A DNA stretch of 64,000 bases, from the NCBI GenBank assembly GCA_001768565.1, contig MEOE01000015.1, forward strand, positions 1-64,000. The letters are read 5' to 3'. The stretch is from Bacteroidetes bacterium GWF2_33_16 (lineage in GTDB: Bacteria > Bacteroidota > Bacteroidia > Bacteroidales > UBA12077). This document shows positions 39,491-48,099 of this stretch, piece by piece. Positions within the stretch are counted from its first letter, which is position 1, and each line of letters begins with the position of its first letter. The notes under the pieces are model-generated. The model saw nothing but the letters and a program-made list of their open reading frames with translations. It did no database searches and had not been told where the DNA came from. The translations under genes and the position numbers were made by a program.

Positions 39491-40567
39491 TTACTGTTTA
39501 TAAACAATTGCATTAATATTCATTCCGGCCCCTACTGATGCAAAAACAAGAATATCTCCGGAATTAATCTTATGATTGCTAAGTTTACCTTTTAAAATCA
39601 TATCGTACAATGTGGGAACTGTTGCTACAGAACTATTGCCCAGCTCATGAATATTCATTGGCATAACTTCAGAAATATCAATCTTAATCTTAAATAATCT
39701 AAAAAAACGTTGCACAATGGCTTCGTCCATCTTCTCATTTGCCTGATGCAGAAGCACTTTTTTAACATTCTCAATTCCAATACCTGATTTATCGAGAGCA
39801 ACTTTCATTGCTTGTGGTACATTATTCAGCGAATACTCATATATCTTGCGGCCATGCATTTTTATATATCGGATATCTGGATTACTTTCTGGTGCATTTG
39901 ATTTACCCAGGTATAAATAATATGCTTCTTCTACTGTATCTGTAACTGTTGCTGAAGATAAAATACCACGTTTTTTATCTTCCATAATACCTTCAATAAT
40001 AGCAGCACCAGCCCCATCGGAAAAAATCATTGTATCGCGATCGTATTTATCAACTACACGTGAAAGTGTTTCAGATCCAATAACAAGACAACGTTTTGCC
40101 AAACCGGAGCGGATAAATGCATCGGCTTGAATAACTCCCTGAATCCATCCAGGGCAACCAAATATGATATCATATGCAACACATTGCGGATTTTTAATTC
40201 CAAGCAAATGCTTTACTCTTGCTCCAATACAAGGTAATAAGTCAGTTTGAATTGTATCTTTTAAAACATCCCCAAAGTTGTGTGCAATAATTATTTGATC
40301 GATTGATTCTCTATCTATTCCGGAACTTTGTATAGCTTCTTCTGCAGCAATTGTGGCAATATCAGAGTTGCTTTGGTTTTCAGTTACCCATCGTCGTTCT
40401 GAAATACCAGTAATATCTTTAAATTTACTTATTATTTCTTCTCCCGGACTTTCTATGGGCGTATTATCTTTTTCAAAAAAAGCATTTTTAATAAATTGAC
40501 TGTTTTCAATAATTTGAGTAGGAATATAACTTCCTGTACCTGTTATCAATATATTTAAATACTCCAT
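39491..40567 (-). CDS. 3-oxoacyl-ACP synthase III family protein (FabH-like)
   Basis: 358 residues from the ATG at 40567. The frame extends to a TTG at 40639, but the extra residues are not family-like, and MEYLNILITGTGSYIP is a normal KAS III start. The triad is C138 (FGCPGW), H274 (HQAN) and N311 (LGNSSVATVP), so it should be an active condensing enzyme, using an acyl-CoA or acyl-ACP starter with malonyl-ACP. The insertion near 40-60 (SPGEEIISKFKDITGI) and lack of clustering with fab genes suggest a specialised paralogue rather than housekeeping FabH. It is divergent from the M28 peptidase gene. Confidence 0.92.
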   Translation of the reverse strand: MEYLNILITGTGSYIPTQIIENSQFIKNAFFEKDNTPIESPGEEIISKFKDITGISERRWVTENQSNSDIATIAAEEAIQSSGIDRESIDQIIIAHNFGDVLKDTIQTDLLPCIGARVKHLLGIKNPQCVAYDIIFGCPGWIQGVIQADAFIRSGLAKRCLVIGSETLSRVVDKYDRDTMIFSDGAGAAIIEGIMEDKKRGILSSATVTDTVEEAYYLYLGKSNAPESNPDIRYIKMHGRKIYEYSLNNVPQAMKVALDKSGIGIENVKKVLLHQANEKMDEAIVQRFFRLFKIKIDISEVMPMNIHELGNSSVATVPTLYDMILKGKLSNHKINSGDILVFASVGAGMNINAIVYKQ

Positions 40568-40784
40568 AGAAATCTCACTTTTAGTTTTACAAAGTTTTCG
40601 GGCACAATGTGTTGATTTTTTCAAATTAATGGAACACAAAATTTTCCATATCTATGATGCCCAAAAAATCTAAATTAATAATAAGGAAAACAAACTAATG
40701 TCTTCATTGTTGAAAATCAATAATTTTCCTATTTCTCAATTTCATAAATTTTACTATACTTAACAATACAAACTCGTTATGCTT

Positions 40785-40792
40785 TATATTTG
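40785..40792 (+). promoter_or_regulatory. -7 element (TAtaTTTG) of the M28 peptidase gene
   Basis: An exact TAnnTTTG match in the divergent spacer, 88 bp before the start codon, on the strand of the peptidase gene. A -33 TTTG is not evident. Confidence 0.5.
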
Positions 40793-40880
40793 AAAATCCA
40801 TCTTGGCAATTGGATTTTATCTATGGTTAAACCTTTTTATCTAAAAAATATCAAAAAATAGTAATTATAACATTTTAATC

Positions 40881-42509
40881 ATGAAGAACTTTTACCTTTT
40901 TATCGTTTTTTTTCTATTTTTTACTTTACTATCAAACTCGGCAAAGGCTCAGGAAACTGCCATTCAGAATGGACTTGATGCAATAAATAAAAAAGCCATT
41001 GAAGCTCAATTGGAATTTTTATCCTCAAACTGGATGGAAGGACGGGCAACAGGAGAAAAAGGGGAGTTTATTGCTGCTGATTATTTGGCAAGTATGCTTC
41101 AGTTTATGGGTATTGATCCTGCAGGCGATAAAGAATTTTCACAACCTACGCGTGCACAAAGATGGGCAGGAGTTCGTCCTCAGGAATATAATACCTATTT
41201 TCAGAATATACCCATGATAAAATATATTGAAAACAATTCACAAATAAGCCTTTTAATAAACAATTCGGAGTTAACTTTTCAAAAAAATATTGACTACTCT
41301 ATCTCATCATATTCAAATAATATCAGCTATACAGCAGCTGTAGTTTTTGTAGGATATGGGTTTACAGATGAAAAATCTGGTTATGATGACTACAGAGGAA
41401 TTGATATTAAAAATAAAATTATTATTCGATTATCGGGATATCCAGGAAGCAAAGACATAGATTCTGAAGGATACAAGAGGTTTTCAGGAAGCTATGGGAA
41501 TGATTATATGCTTGAACGTAATAAAAATAAAAAAGCAATGGATAATGGTGCTTTGGCAGTTATTGCCATTGCCGATCAGGAAGAAACTAAGAATTGGGCA
41601 ATAAACAAAGACGCAAATCAGCTAGCCCTTAATGAAAAACCATTTCCAAAGATATATAATCAGTCATTAGAAATAAAAACTGATAGTATTAAAAACGAGT
41701 TAATGCAAATATGGGCAAATCCAACAATGATAAATAAGCTACTTGAGAATACTGGTATTAACATTACCCGCTTTGAAAAGAAAGTAGCATCGACATTAAA
41801 ACCCGAATCAAAAATAGTGAAAGATGCAAAGCTAAAAATAAGTATTAACAATACAACAGAGTTAATTAATACACGTAATGTACTGGGTGTAATTGAAGGA
41901 GAAAATAAAGATGAGATTATTGTAATTGGAGGGCATTATGATCATTTAGGAACAAACGATGGATTTGTATGGAATGGAGCCGACGATAATGCATCAGGAA
42001 CAGTGGGTGTTTGGATGCTAGCCAAAGCCTTTGCTGCATCAGGAGTTAAACCCAGAAAAACTATTGTTTTTGCTGCATGGACAGGCGAAGAAAGAGGATT
42101 ATTAGGATCAAAATATTTTACAGACAAACCCTATGGAGGTAAAATTGATCAAGTAAAGCTTTATGTAAATTATGATATGATAAGCAAGGATTCGCCAAAT
42201 GACTCATTGAAAAATCAAGCCCGCTTAGTTTACACCAAATCATTTGAGAAGTTTGAAACAATGTCTGCAAAAAATATCACAGATTACAATCTTAATCTGA
42301 AAATGATTTATCGACCATCAGAAAATCCTCGTGGAGGTAGCGATCATTCATCATTCTCGGCAAAAAATGTTCCAATTATGTATTTTATGGCAGGCTTTCC
42401 AGCAGACTACCACACTCCTACTGACGAAACCGATGATATTAACTGGAATAAGATGGTAGATATTATTAAGCTTACTTTTTTGAATGTCTGGGAAATTGCG
42501 AATGAATAA
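40881..42509 (+). CDS. M28 family zinc aminopeptidase, exported
   Basis: A 542-residue di-zinc peptidase with a Sec signal peptide (cleaved near AKAQE). A PA-type insert (about 100-270) precedes the catalytic domain. Zinc and catalytic residues are present in order: H352 and D354 (GGHYDHLG), D368 (GADDNASG), E403-E404 (TGEERG), GGSDHSSF and H511 (DYHTPTDE). It probably trims peptides in the periplasm or outside the cell. It is convergent with the S37 peptidase gene and shares a bidirectional terminator with it. Confidence 0.94.
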   Translation: MKNFYLFIVFFLFFTLLSNSAKAQETAIQNGLDAINKKAIEAQLEFLSSNWMEGRATGEKGEFIAADYLASMLQFMGIDPAGDKEFSQPTRAQRWAGVRPQEYNTYFQNIPMIKYIENNSQISLLINNSELTFQKNIDYSISSYSNNISYTAAVVFVGYGFTDEKSGYDDYRGIDIKNKIIIRLSGYPGSKDIDSEGYKRFSGSYGNDYMLERNKNKKAMDNGALAVIAIADQEETKNWAINKDANQLALNEKPFPKIYNQSLEIKTDSIKNELMQIWANPTMINKLLENTGINITRFEKKVASTLKPESKIVKDAKLKISINNTTELINTRNVLGVIEGENKDEIIVIGGHYDHLGTNDGFVWNGADDNASGTVGVWMLAKAFAASGVKPRKTIVFAAWTGEERGLLGSKYFTDKPYGGKIDQVKLYVNYDMISKDSPNDSLKNQARLVYTKSFEKFETMSAKNITDYNLNLKMIYRPSENPRGGSDHSSFSAKNVPIMYFMAGFPADYHTPTDETDDINWNKMVDIIKLTFLNVWEIANE

Positions 42510-42543
42510 TTATACAAAAAAACAACAACTTAAAAGAATATAT

Positions 42544-42581
42544 AAAAGAGGATGCATAATTAAAAACATCCTCTCTTTATT
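42544..42581. terminator. Bidirectional terminator between the M28 and S37 peptidase genes
   Basis: AGAGGATG (42547-42554) pairs with CATCCTCT (42567-42574) around a 12-nt loop. A-rich sequence precedes it and CTTTATT follows, so it can end both converging transcripts. Confidence 0.75.
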
Positions 42582-42583
42582 GT

Positions 42584-43978
42584 TTATGAATCTAACCTAA
42601 AATGTTTTTGTTCATCAACATCAGTTGATTTTTTTCCATTTTTGGTGGATGGAATATCAATTCCAAGCCAATTCTCGAGCGCATTATAAACAATTTCAGG
42701 ATTATCCAGATCAGCTATTTTAACCCTGTGATTTGCTCCATCCTGCATAACAAATATGGCATCGGCAGCACCAGTTAGTTCAATTGCTCCGGCTGACCAT
42801 GGATCATTCTTTCCATAGATATAAATAATTCTATCGCCCTCATTCTGAAGCCAGCTATAAATTTCGGGCACAGTGGAGCTTGTAAACGAATAGGATACTC
42901 CGGTTGGTGCCACAAGCTCATAGTTTGGATTTCCGGTTGCATCAGGATCTACTTCTGTTAAATAAGGTTTTAAATAGTCGGTTTGATATGCGGGAGCGCC
43001 TAACTCAGTAATAGCCTGATATGTGTATGGCTCGAAGTAAGACAGATTTTCATTTGAACACGCACTGATTGGAACAATTCTGGTATAATGTGCATAAATT
43101 GCTTCGACATTGCTGGTTGCCGTATCGGGAATCGACTCGCAGCTATAGTTAGAATATTGCCAGAAAACGAATGGATAATCCATAATTATCAACTCAAGCA
43201 ATAAATCTCTGTCCATAGAATAAGTATAACTATCGCTTTGCTGTGTATTACTAATTAAGTTTAGGATTTCAGGTTTGTGTTTCAACACATAAATCTGCAC
43301 TGCCTGGAGCTTTGCAAAACATCCTTCGGAACCAATATGACTCAGGTATTCAGGATATCGTAAATCTTTTACTCCAAAAGTAAACGGTGCCACATAGGCA
43401 ATGGTTGCGTCCACATCGTCGGGATAATACCTTCGATGAAAAAGGCAGGTTATTCCGCTTTTGCTTACGCCACTACTTATCCATTTTCCTTTATAAATCT
43501 TTTTAAACAAACTTACAATAGCGTGATGATCGTCGGCAGATTGTTTTATGGTTAAATACTGCCAATCGAGTGGATTAGGTCTTGAATCATTAAAATACCT
43601 ATGGGTTACATGCAAGCTGTTAGTTTGTAGCAAGGCTTCTATCTCCTGTGTTGAATTTGTTGTACTTTGGTATCCATTCGGAGCAAAAACCATTGGCATT
43701 GATTCGTTAACATGATTTAGATAAACACGTTGCGTGAATGTGGCTCCATCTGGATTATTATGATCTACAGGCTGAGTAATGTCGATTATAAAAGCCCGGG
43801 AATACTCATTTTTTGGCTGTGTTTCGGTAACGCTTACTCCATTAAGAGATCTAATCTTATCCAGAATATCAAGGCTGTCGATATCATCCGAATCGTCTTC
43901 CTGACAAGTAGAAAAAGTTAAAACAAGCAGCAAATAAAATACTATGGTGAATAGATTTTTGAAGTTATAATATTTCAT
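42584..43978 (-). CDS. S37 (PS-10) family serine aminopeptidase, lipoprotein
   Basis: A 464-residue alpha/beta-hydrolase peptidase. The lipoprotein signal ends at C25 (TFSTC). The nucleophile is S172 in SSGVSKSGITC, in the G-x-S-K motif of family S37, whose founders are Streptomyces tripeptidyl aminopeptidases. The acid is in YGKNDPWSAGA and the His in DGANHRVKI, both near the C-terminus. QPVDHNNPDGATFTQRVYLNH is a typical family opening. It likely releases short peptides at the cell envelope. It is paired tail to tail with another exported peptidase. Confidence 0.9.
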   Translation of the reverse strand: MKYYNFKNLFTIVFYLLLVLTFSTCQEDDSDDIDSLDILDKIRSLNGVSVTETQPKNEYSRAFIIDITQPVDHNNPDGATFTQRVYLNHVNESMPMVFAPNGYQSTTNSTQEIEALLQTNSLHVTHRYFNDSRPNPLDWQYLTIKQSADDHHAIVSLFKKIYKGKWISSGVSKSGITCLFHRRYYPDDVDATIAYVAPFTFGVKDLRYPEYLSHIGSEGCFAKLQAVQIYVLKHKPEILNLISNTQQSDSYTYSMDRDLLLELIIMDYPFVFWQYSNYSCESIPDTATSNVEAIYAHYTRIVPISACSNENLSYFEPYTYQAITELGAPAYQTDYLKPYLTEVDPDATGNPNYELVAPTGVSYSFTSSTVPEIYSWLQNEGDRIIYIYGKNDPWSAGAIELTGAADAIFVMQDGANHRVKIADLDNPEIVYNALENWLGIDIPSTKNGKKSTDVDEQKHFRLDS

Positions 43979-44011
43979 AAAAATCAGTTTTAATGATTTG
44001 AATTATGAAAT

Positions 44012-46768
44012 TTACAACAAATTTTTTAGCCACAATTGAAGATTGTAATAATTTTCTGATACAAGTTTTAATAAATAAAGACTTTGTTCTCGGTTGTAAT
44101 GCTCTATTATATAATTCACCAATTCATTGTATCCTTCGGGATGATTTATTCGTTTTTTGAGTTCGTAATAAGAATCCAGAGGTTCTGTCTTTTTCTTTTT
44201 TCCTTTTAACTTGTTTTTCCATTTTGTAAAAAAGCGTTGCTGTGGTATTATCTGTTTTTTTAGTACTGTTTTTGTTCTTGTGCTTTCCTGAACAAAGTAT
44301 ATTAAATCGAGCGTTGCCAGCTTAACCGTTTCGTCATCATCGCTCTGAAAATCGGGAACAAGCTTTTTCAAAATATTATAATTTAGCTTTATAATATTTT
44401 TATACTTTCCTGTACCTTCGATAATTGATGCTACAAAGTCGGACCAGAATTTTGCCTGCACAATACTTGGTATGCCAAGGGCATTGCCAATGGGAGAAAA
44501 TAAGGTTGCAAAGGGCCATGCAATAATACTTCTGAATAAATTTCCACGGATGGTTACTTTATCAAAACCCCTTATATAATTATGCGAAGCGAGGTACAGA
44601 CCATTGGAGATGTTTATGAAAAAGAACTTCACAAACTCAAAAAGTGTTCCTTCGTGCGGACCTGTCCAAACAAGGTCGAAATTGGTTTTTACAAAACCCA
44701 AAATGGGTACCGAAAAACCTGTCCAGAAAAGCGATTGCGCTACATTCCCCCAGTTAATATCCTGATATCGCCATTCGGTGGGATTTAATCCGTTACCCGA
44801 AATTACATCGACAAACATATTGCGTGATCCGGTAATGGCAAACCAAAGCAATGCATACTCGTATCCAAGAATATAATATGCCGGAACAAATCCGATAAGT
44901 ATAAAAATAAAATTTTTTATTACCGGATTAAGATATTCCCATGCTTGCATTGGTGCTATAGGCTTTTCATTTTTTTCGTCGCCGAGTAGGTTCTTTTTAC
45001 TTGAATCGAGCTTTCCTAAACAAATAATATTGGCCGTTTCAATTCCTTTAAGAGTTGTTTTTGGCACTCTGGCAAGCTGATACATAAGTTCAGAAACCTC
45101 GCGAGGCATATTATAATGTCGCTTTTTAAAAAAATTACGCTGGTATTTTGGTAACCGGTTTTCCATAACAAAACCCATACCCGGAGCCAGTGTCGATCGG
45201 CCGGTAGCATCACTGCCTATTGCTGGTATCAGCTTGTTGCTTTTTATATATTCCAGCGTTTTATTTAATCCGGAATGATTAATGTTAATATTGTTTTTAC
45301 TTAAGAAATCAAGTACCGAATCTTTATTTCCGTCATTCAGCAATTTAACAAACTGGGTAAACAGGATAAAATCGCTTTCTTTGGTTTCGATTGTATCGTG
45401 AATATTAAAAATCTCGGTATGAGTAATTAATCGGTAGTTATCGAGAATCATATTGATAGCCGCCTCAAGACCATTCTGTAAAGGTTGTACTAGCTTAATA
45501 TTTCCTTCGGATTTTTTCGCCAGATCAAAAATGTCGTCGAGGCTACTAACTGATGTAGCTGGAATAGCAATATCAGCTGAAGCAAAATACTCAAGTCTTA
45601 TTTTTTCGGGATCCAGATCTCTGAACTGATTTCGGATTTGTAAGAACTTTTTGTTTATAGCTTCAATCTCGTCTTTAACAAAAAGCTCTGGTTTCTTGTC
45701 GGCTTTAAGTTTTATAGCTGTTATTTGCAGAGCCCTGTTTTCAATTACTTTTCGAAGTTTGGGATAAAGCAATTCGCCCAGCTGACGGGCAGAATATATT
45801 TTGGGCAAACCACTGTTATCATCATGCAGCGATAAGGGATGCAAATAGTAGATAGAATCGCTGGAGTAGCCTTCGTTAATTTGAGGTAAATGAGTTTTAT
45901 TGAAATTATCGATAAATAGTTCAATAGTTTTTATTCTTTTCTTATCACTTTCGTCAAGCTCTTTTAAGAAATGCTTATAATCATCTGATTTTTGTTTCAG
46001 AAACTTTTTAAATTTTTTTGGTTTATTTGAAAAACCAGGCAAAACATATAGAAAATGAAATCTGAATCCGTTGATAATTGCCGAGAACTCAATGGCAATA
46101 TTTACTTTAATACCAAGAATTTTACCTGCTTCGAGTATTTCATTAATTGCCTCCTCGTGATCGAGATTTGTATAAGCAACCGTTAGCTCTGATATTCCTT
46201 TAATAAAGGCATCGATTATAAGCTGAATAGGAGTTTTGCGGCCATACGATGTATTATCGTGTACATGAAAATCCCAGCCCATTTTAAGATCTTTAAGTTC
46301 GTCGCCTGTTTCGGGCACTTCTATAATATCGAACTTTTTCAAAAATCTCCTGATAACGCGTGGATGACCAAACGAGGAAACCGAAAAATCGTGCATTAAC
46401 TCGAGTTGAATTCTTTTGTTATCGCGGTTTTTGATTACTTCTTTCATTAATGCCAGCTGAACCCGAGCTGTATTTAGGGGCATCTTTAGCGAACGGGAAT
46501 AAATAATATGCTCAGCCAACAAGCGTAAAGCCTTTAATCGTTCGTTATAGTTTACTGATTCAAGGTTTTTAGTTAACAGTAAGTACGATTCGAGAATTGT
46601 GGTTCGTCGTTTCTTAAACTCTTTAATAAAACCTTTAGGATGTGAGCCCGGAAACTGGGTAATCATTTCAGGAATATCTATCCTGAGATTGATCTTTTTC
46701 CGCAAATCACGAAGGTTATTCGCAAAGCTTAAGAAATTGACAATATCGTTATATACTTTAACAAACAT
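44012..46768 (-). CDS. Large PHP-like metallohydrolase fused to a membrane domain, function unknown
   Basis: A 918-residue protein. After a helical N-terminal domain (1-160), residues 164-230 read like a PHP-domain start: DFHVH with H168 and H170, SYGRKTPIQLIIDAFIKG, then a modified TDH region (NLDH, H204) and AIEFS with E227. A late GSDATGRST (518-526) matches the usual PHP GSD/A motif. Residues 270-500 are a long insert. From about 630 to 770 there are several hydrophobic segments (FIFILIGFVPAYYILGY, LFWTGFSVPILGFV), then a cytoplasmic C-terminal tail. The reaction is unknown; PHP proteins hydrolyse phosphoester bonds. I know of no named protein with this layout. Confidence 0.85.
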   Translation of the reverse strand: MFVKVYNDIVNFLSFANNLRDLRKKINLRIDIPEMITQFPGSHPKGFIKEFKKRRTTILESYLLLTKNLESVNYNERLKALRLLAEHIIYSRSLKMPLNTARVQLALMKEVIKNRDNKRIQLELMHDFSVSSFGHPRVIRRFLKKFDIIEVPETGDELKDLKMGWDFHVHDNTSYGRKTPIQLIIDAFIKGISELTVAYTNLDHEEAINEILEAGKILGIKVNIAIEFSAIINGFRFHFLYVLPGFSNKPKKFKKFLKQKSDDYKHFLKELDESDKKRIKTIELFIDNFNKTHLPQINEGYSSDSIYYLHPLSLHDDNSGLPKIYSARQLGELLYPKLRKVIENRALQITAIKLKADKKPELFVKDEIEAINKKFLQIRNQFRDLDPEKIRLEYFASADIAIPATSVSSLDDIFDLAKKSEGNIKLVQPLQNGLEAAINMILDNYRLITHTEIFNIHDTIETKESDFILFTQFVKLLNDGNKDSVLDFLSKNNININHSGLNKTLEYIKSNKLIPAIGSDATGRSTLAPGMGFVMENRLPKYQRNFFKKRHYNMPREVSELMYQLARVPKTTLKGIETANIICLGKLDSSKKNLLGDEKNEKPIAPMQAWEYLNPVIKNFIFILIGFVPAYYILGYEYALLWFAITGSRNMFVDVISGNGLNPTEWRYQDINWGNVAQSLFWTGFSVPILGFVKTNFDLVWTGPHEGTLFEFVKFFFINISNGLYLASHNYIRGFDKVTIRGNLFRSIIAWPFATLFSPIGNALGIPSIVQAKFWSDFVASIIEGTGKYKNIIKLNYNILKKLVPDFQSDDDETVKLATLDLIYFVQESTRTKTVLKKQIIPQQRFFTKWKNKLKGKKKKTEPLDSYYELKKRINHPEGYNELVNYIIEHYNREQSLYLLKLVSENYYNLQLWLKNLL

Positions 46769-46871
46769 CTTTTAGATCTTATTATTTTACTGTTTAATTC
46801 AATATTTAATTGAAAGATTCTAAAAACCCAGTTAGTATCTTTATAAAGAAAAGAATATAAGTAAAGCGTAA

Positions 46872-48038
46872 TTAAATTTTTCTAAATCCTCTTTCTATTT
46901 CTTTTGAGAGCCTCTCAAAGACCTCCTCAAACGTTCCCATTCCATCAATCTTTTTTACTCCGTGTTGCTGATTGTATTTTTGTATCACAGGAACTGTTTT
47001 TGTTTCGTGTTCTTGCAAGCGCTTTACAATCTTCGCAGTGCTATTATCATATGGCATGCAACGATCCGTTTTACTTCGGGCATCTAAGCGAGAAATAAGT
47101 TCAAGAGTTGGAACTTCTATTTCAATAATTTCTGAAATTGCAGATCCGTGTTTTTTAAGCAAGCCATCCAAAATGTAGGATTGAACAAGAGTTCTGGGAA
47201 ACCCTTTAAAAATAAAACCCTTAATTCCTTTCGAGTTTTCAATTTTCTGTTCAATTAATTGAACAACTATTTCATCAGGAACCAATTGTCCATTTTCATA
47301 AAGCTCTTGAATTCTCTTTCCTATTTTTGTCTTTTTTTCAATCTCTTGTTCAAGCATTTTACCTGTTGCCACATATTCTAATCCATACTTTTCTGCCAAT
47401 GCCATTCCTTGAGATCCTCTTCCAGAACCAGGAGGTCCAAACAGAACAATATTTAACAATCTTTTACTTAATTCATTTTGTAAAACATCGCAAATATCAT
47501 TATTAACTTTATCAATGCTATTGGCCCCATTTATTGGAAAATAAATACCTTTATCTTTATAAAACTTTAGTACAGGTAATGTTTTGTCATAGTATTCCTT
47601 TAATCGATTGCGAATAACACTTTCATTATCGTCGGTTCGACCAGACGATTTGCCTCTTTCCAAAAGCCTGGCGACAGATTCATCTTCGTCAACCTCAAGG
47701 CTGATTAAACAATTCAACGATGTATTAAGCTTAATCATTAATCCTTCTAAAATATAAGCCTGAATATATGTACGCGGAAAGCCATCGAATAAAAATCCTT
47801 TTGATTCTTGATTTTCTTTTATCGTTTTTTCAATGATTTGTACAATAATTTCGTCTGATACTAATCCTCCTGAGGCTATAATACTTTTAGCTTCGAGTCC
47901 AAGTTGTGACTTTTCAGCAATTTCTTTCCGAAGCATATCTCCGGTTGAAATATAAAACAACTTATATTTTTCAATTAATCGTTCAGATTGTGTTCCCTTT
48001 CCTGCTCCTGGAGGACCAAATAAAGCAATATTAAGCAT
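46872..48038 (-). CDS. Tandem adenylate kinase fusion; second copy with altered P-loop
   Basis: A 388-residue protein made of two adenylate-kinase domains. Domain 1 (1-190) has an intact P-loop GPPGAGKGTQ (K14), TGDMLR (D34), FDGFPRT (D85) and LID arginines in GRTDD, so it should interconvert ATP, AMP and ADP. Domain 2 (195-388) has GPPGSGRGSQ, with Arg207 in place of the catalytic Lys, GKML in place of GDML, FKGFPRT in place of FDGFPRT, and a changed LID (DRCMPYDN). Domain 2 is therefore probably impaired, perhaps a regulatory or structural half. Typical bacterial Adk is about 190-215 residues. The next gene upstream is the DASS transporter, 61 bp away. Confidence 0.92.
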   Translation of the reverse strand: MLNIALFGPPGAGKGTQSERLIEKYKLFYISTGDMLRKEIAEKSQLGLEAKSIIASGGLVSDEIIVQIIEKTIKENQESKGFLFDGFPRTYIQAYILEGLMIKLNTSLNCLISLEVDEDESVARLLERGKSSGRTDDNESVIRNRLKEYYDKTLPVLKFYKDKGIYFPINGANSIDKVNNDICDVLQNELSKRLLNIVLFGPPGSGRGSQGMALAEKYGLEYVATGKMLEQEIEKKTKIGKRIQELYENGQLVPDEIVVQLIEQKIENSKGIKGFIFKGFPRTLVQSYILDGLLKKHGSAISEIIEIEVPTLELISRLDARSKTDRCMPYDNSTAKIVKRLQEHETKTVPVIQKYNQQHGVKKIDGMGTFEEVFERLSKEIERGFRKI

Positions 48039-48099
48039 CGTTTTACATATTAAATAAAGTTAAAGTTACCTAATTGTTTGGTTGCTATCAACATCTATT

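Noticed and set aside
40568-40639. N-terminal extension of the FabH-like protein from a TTG
   Set aside because: The 24 extra residues are Lys/Cys-rich and not family-like; the ATG at 40567 begins at the normal first strand.
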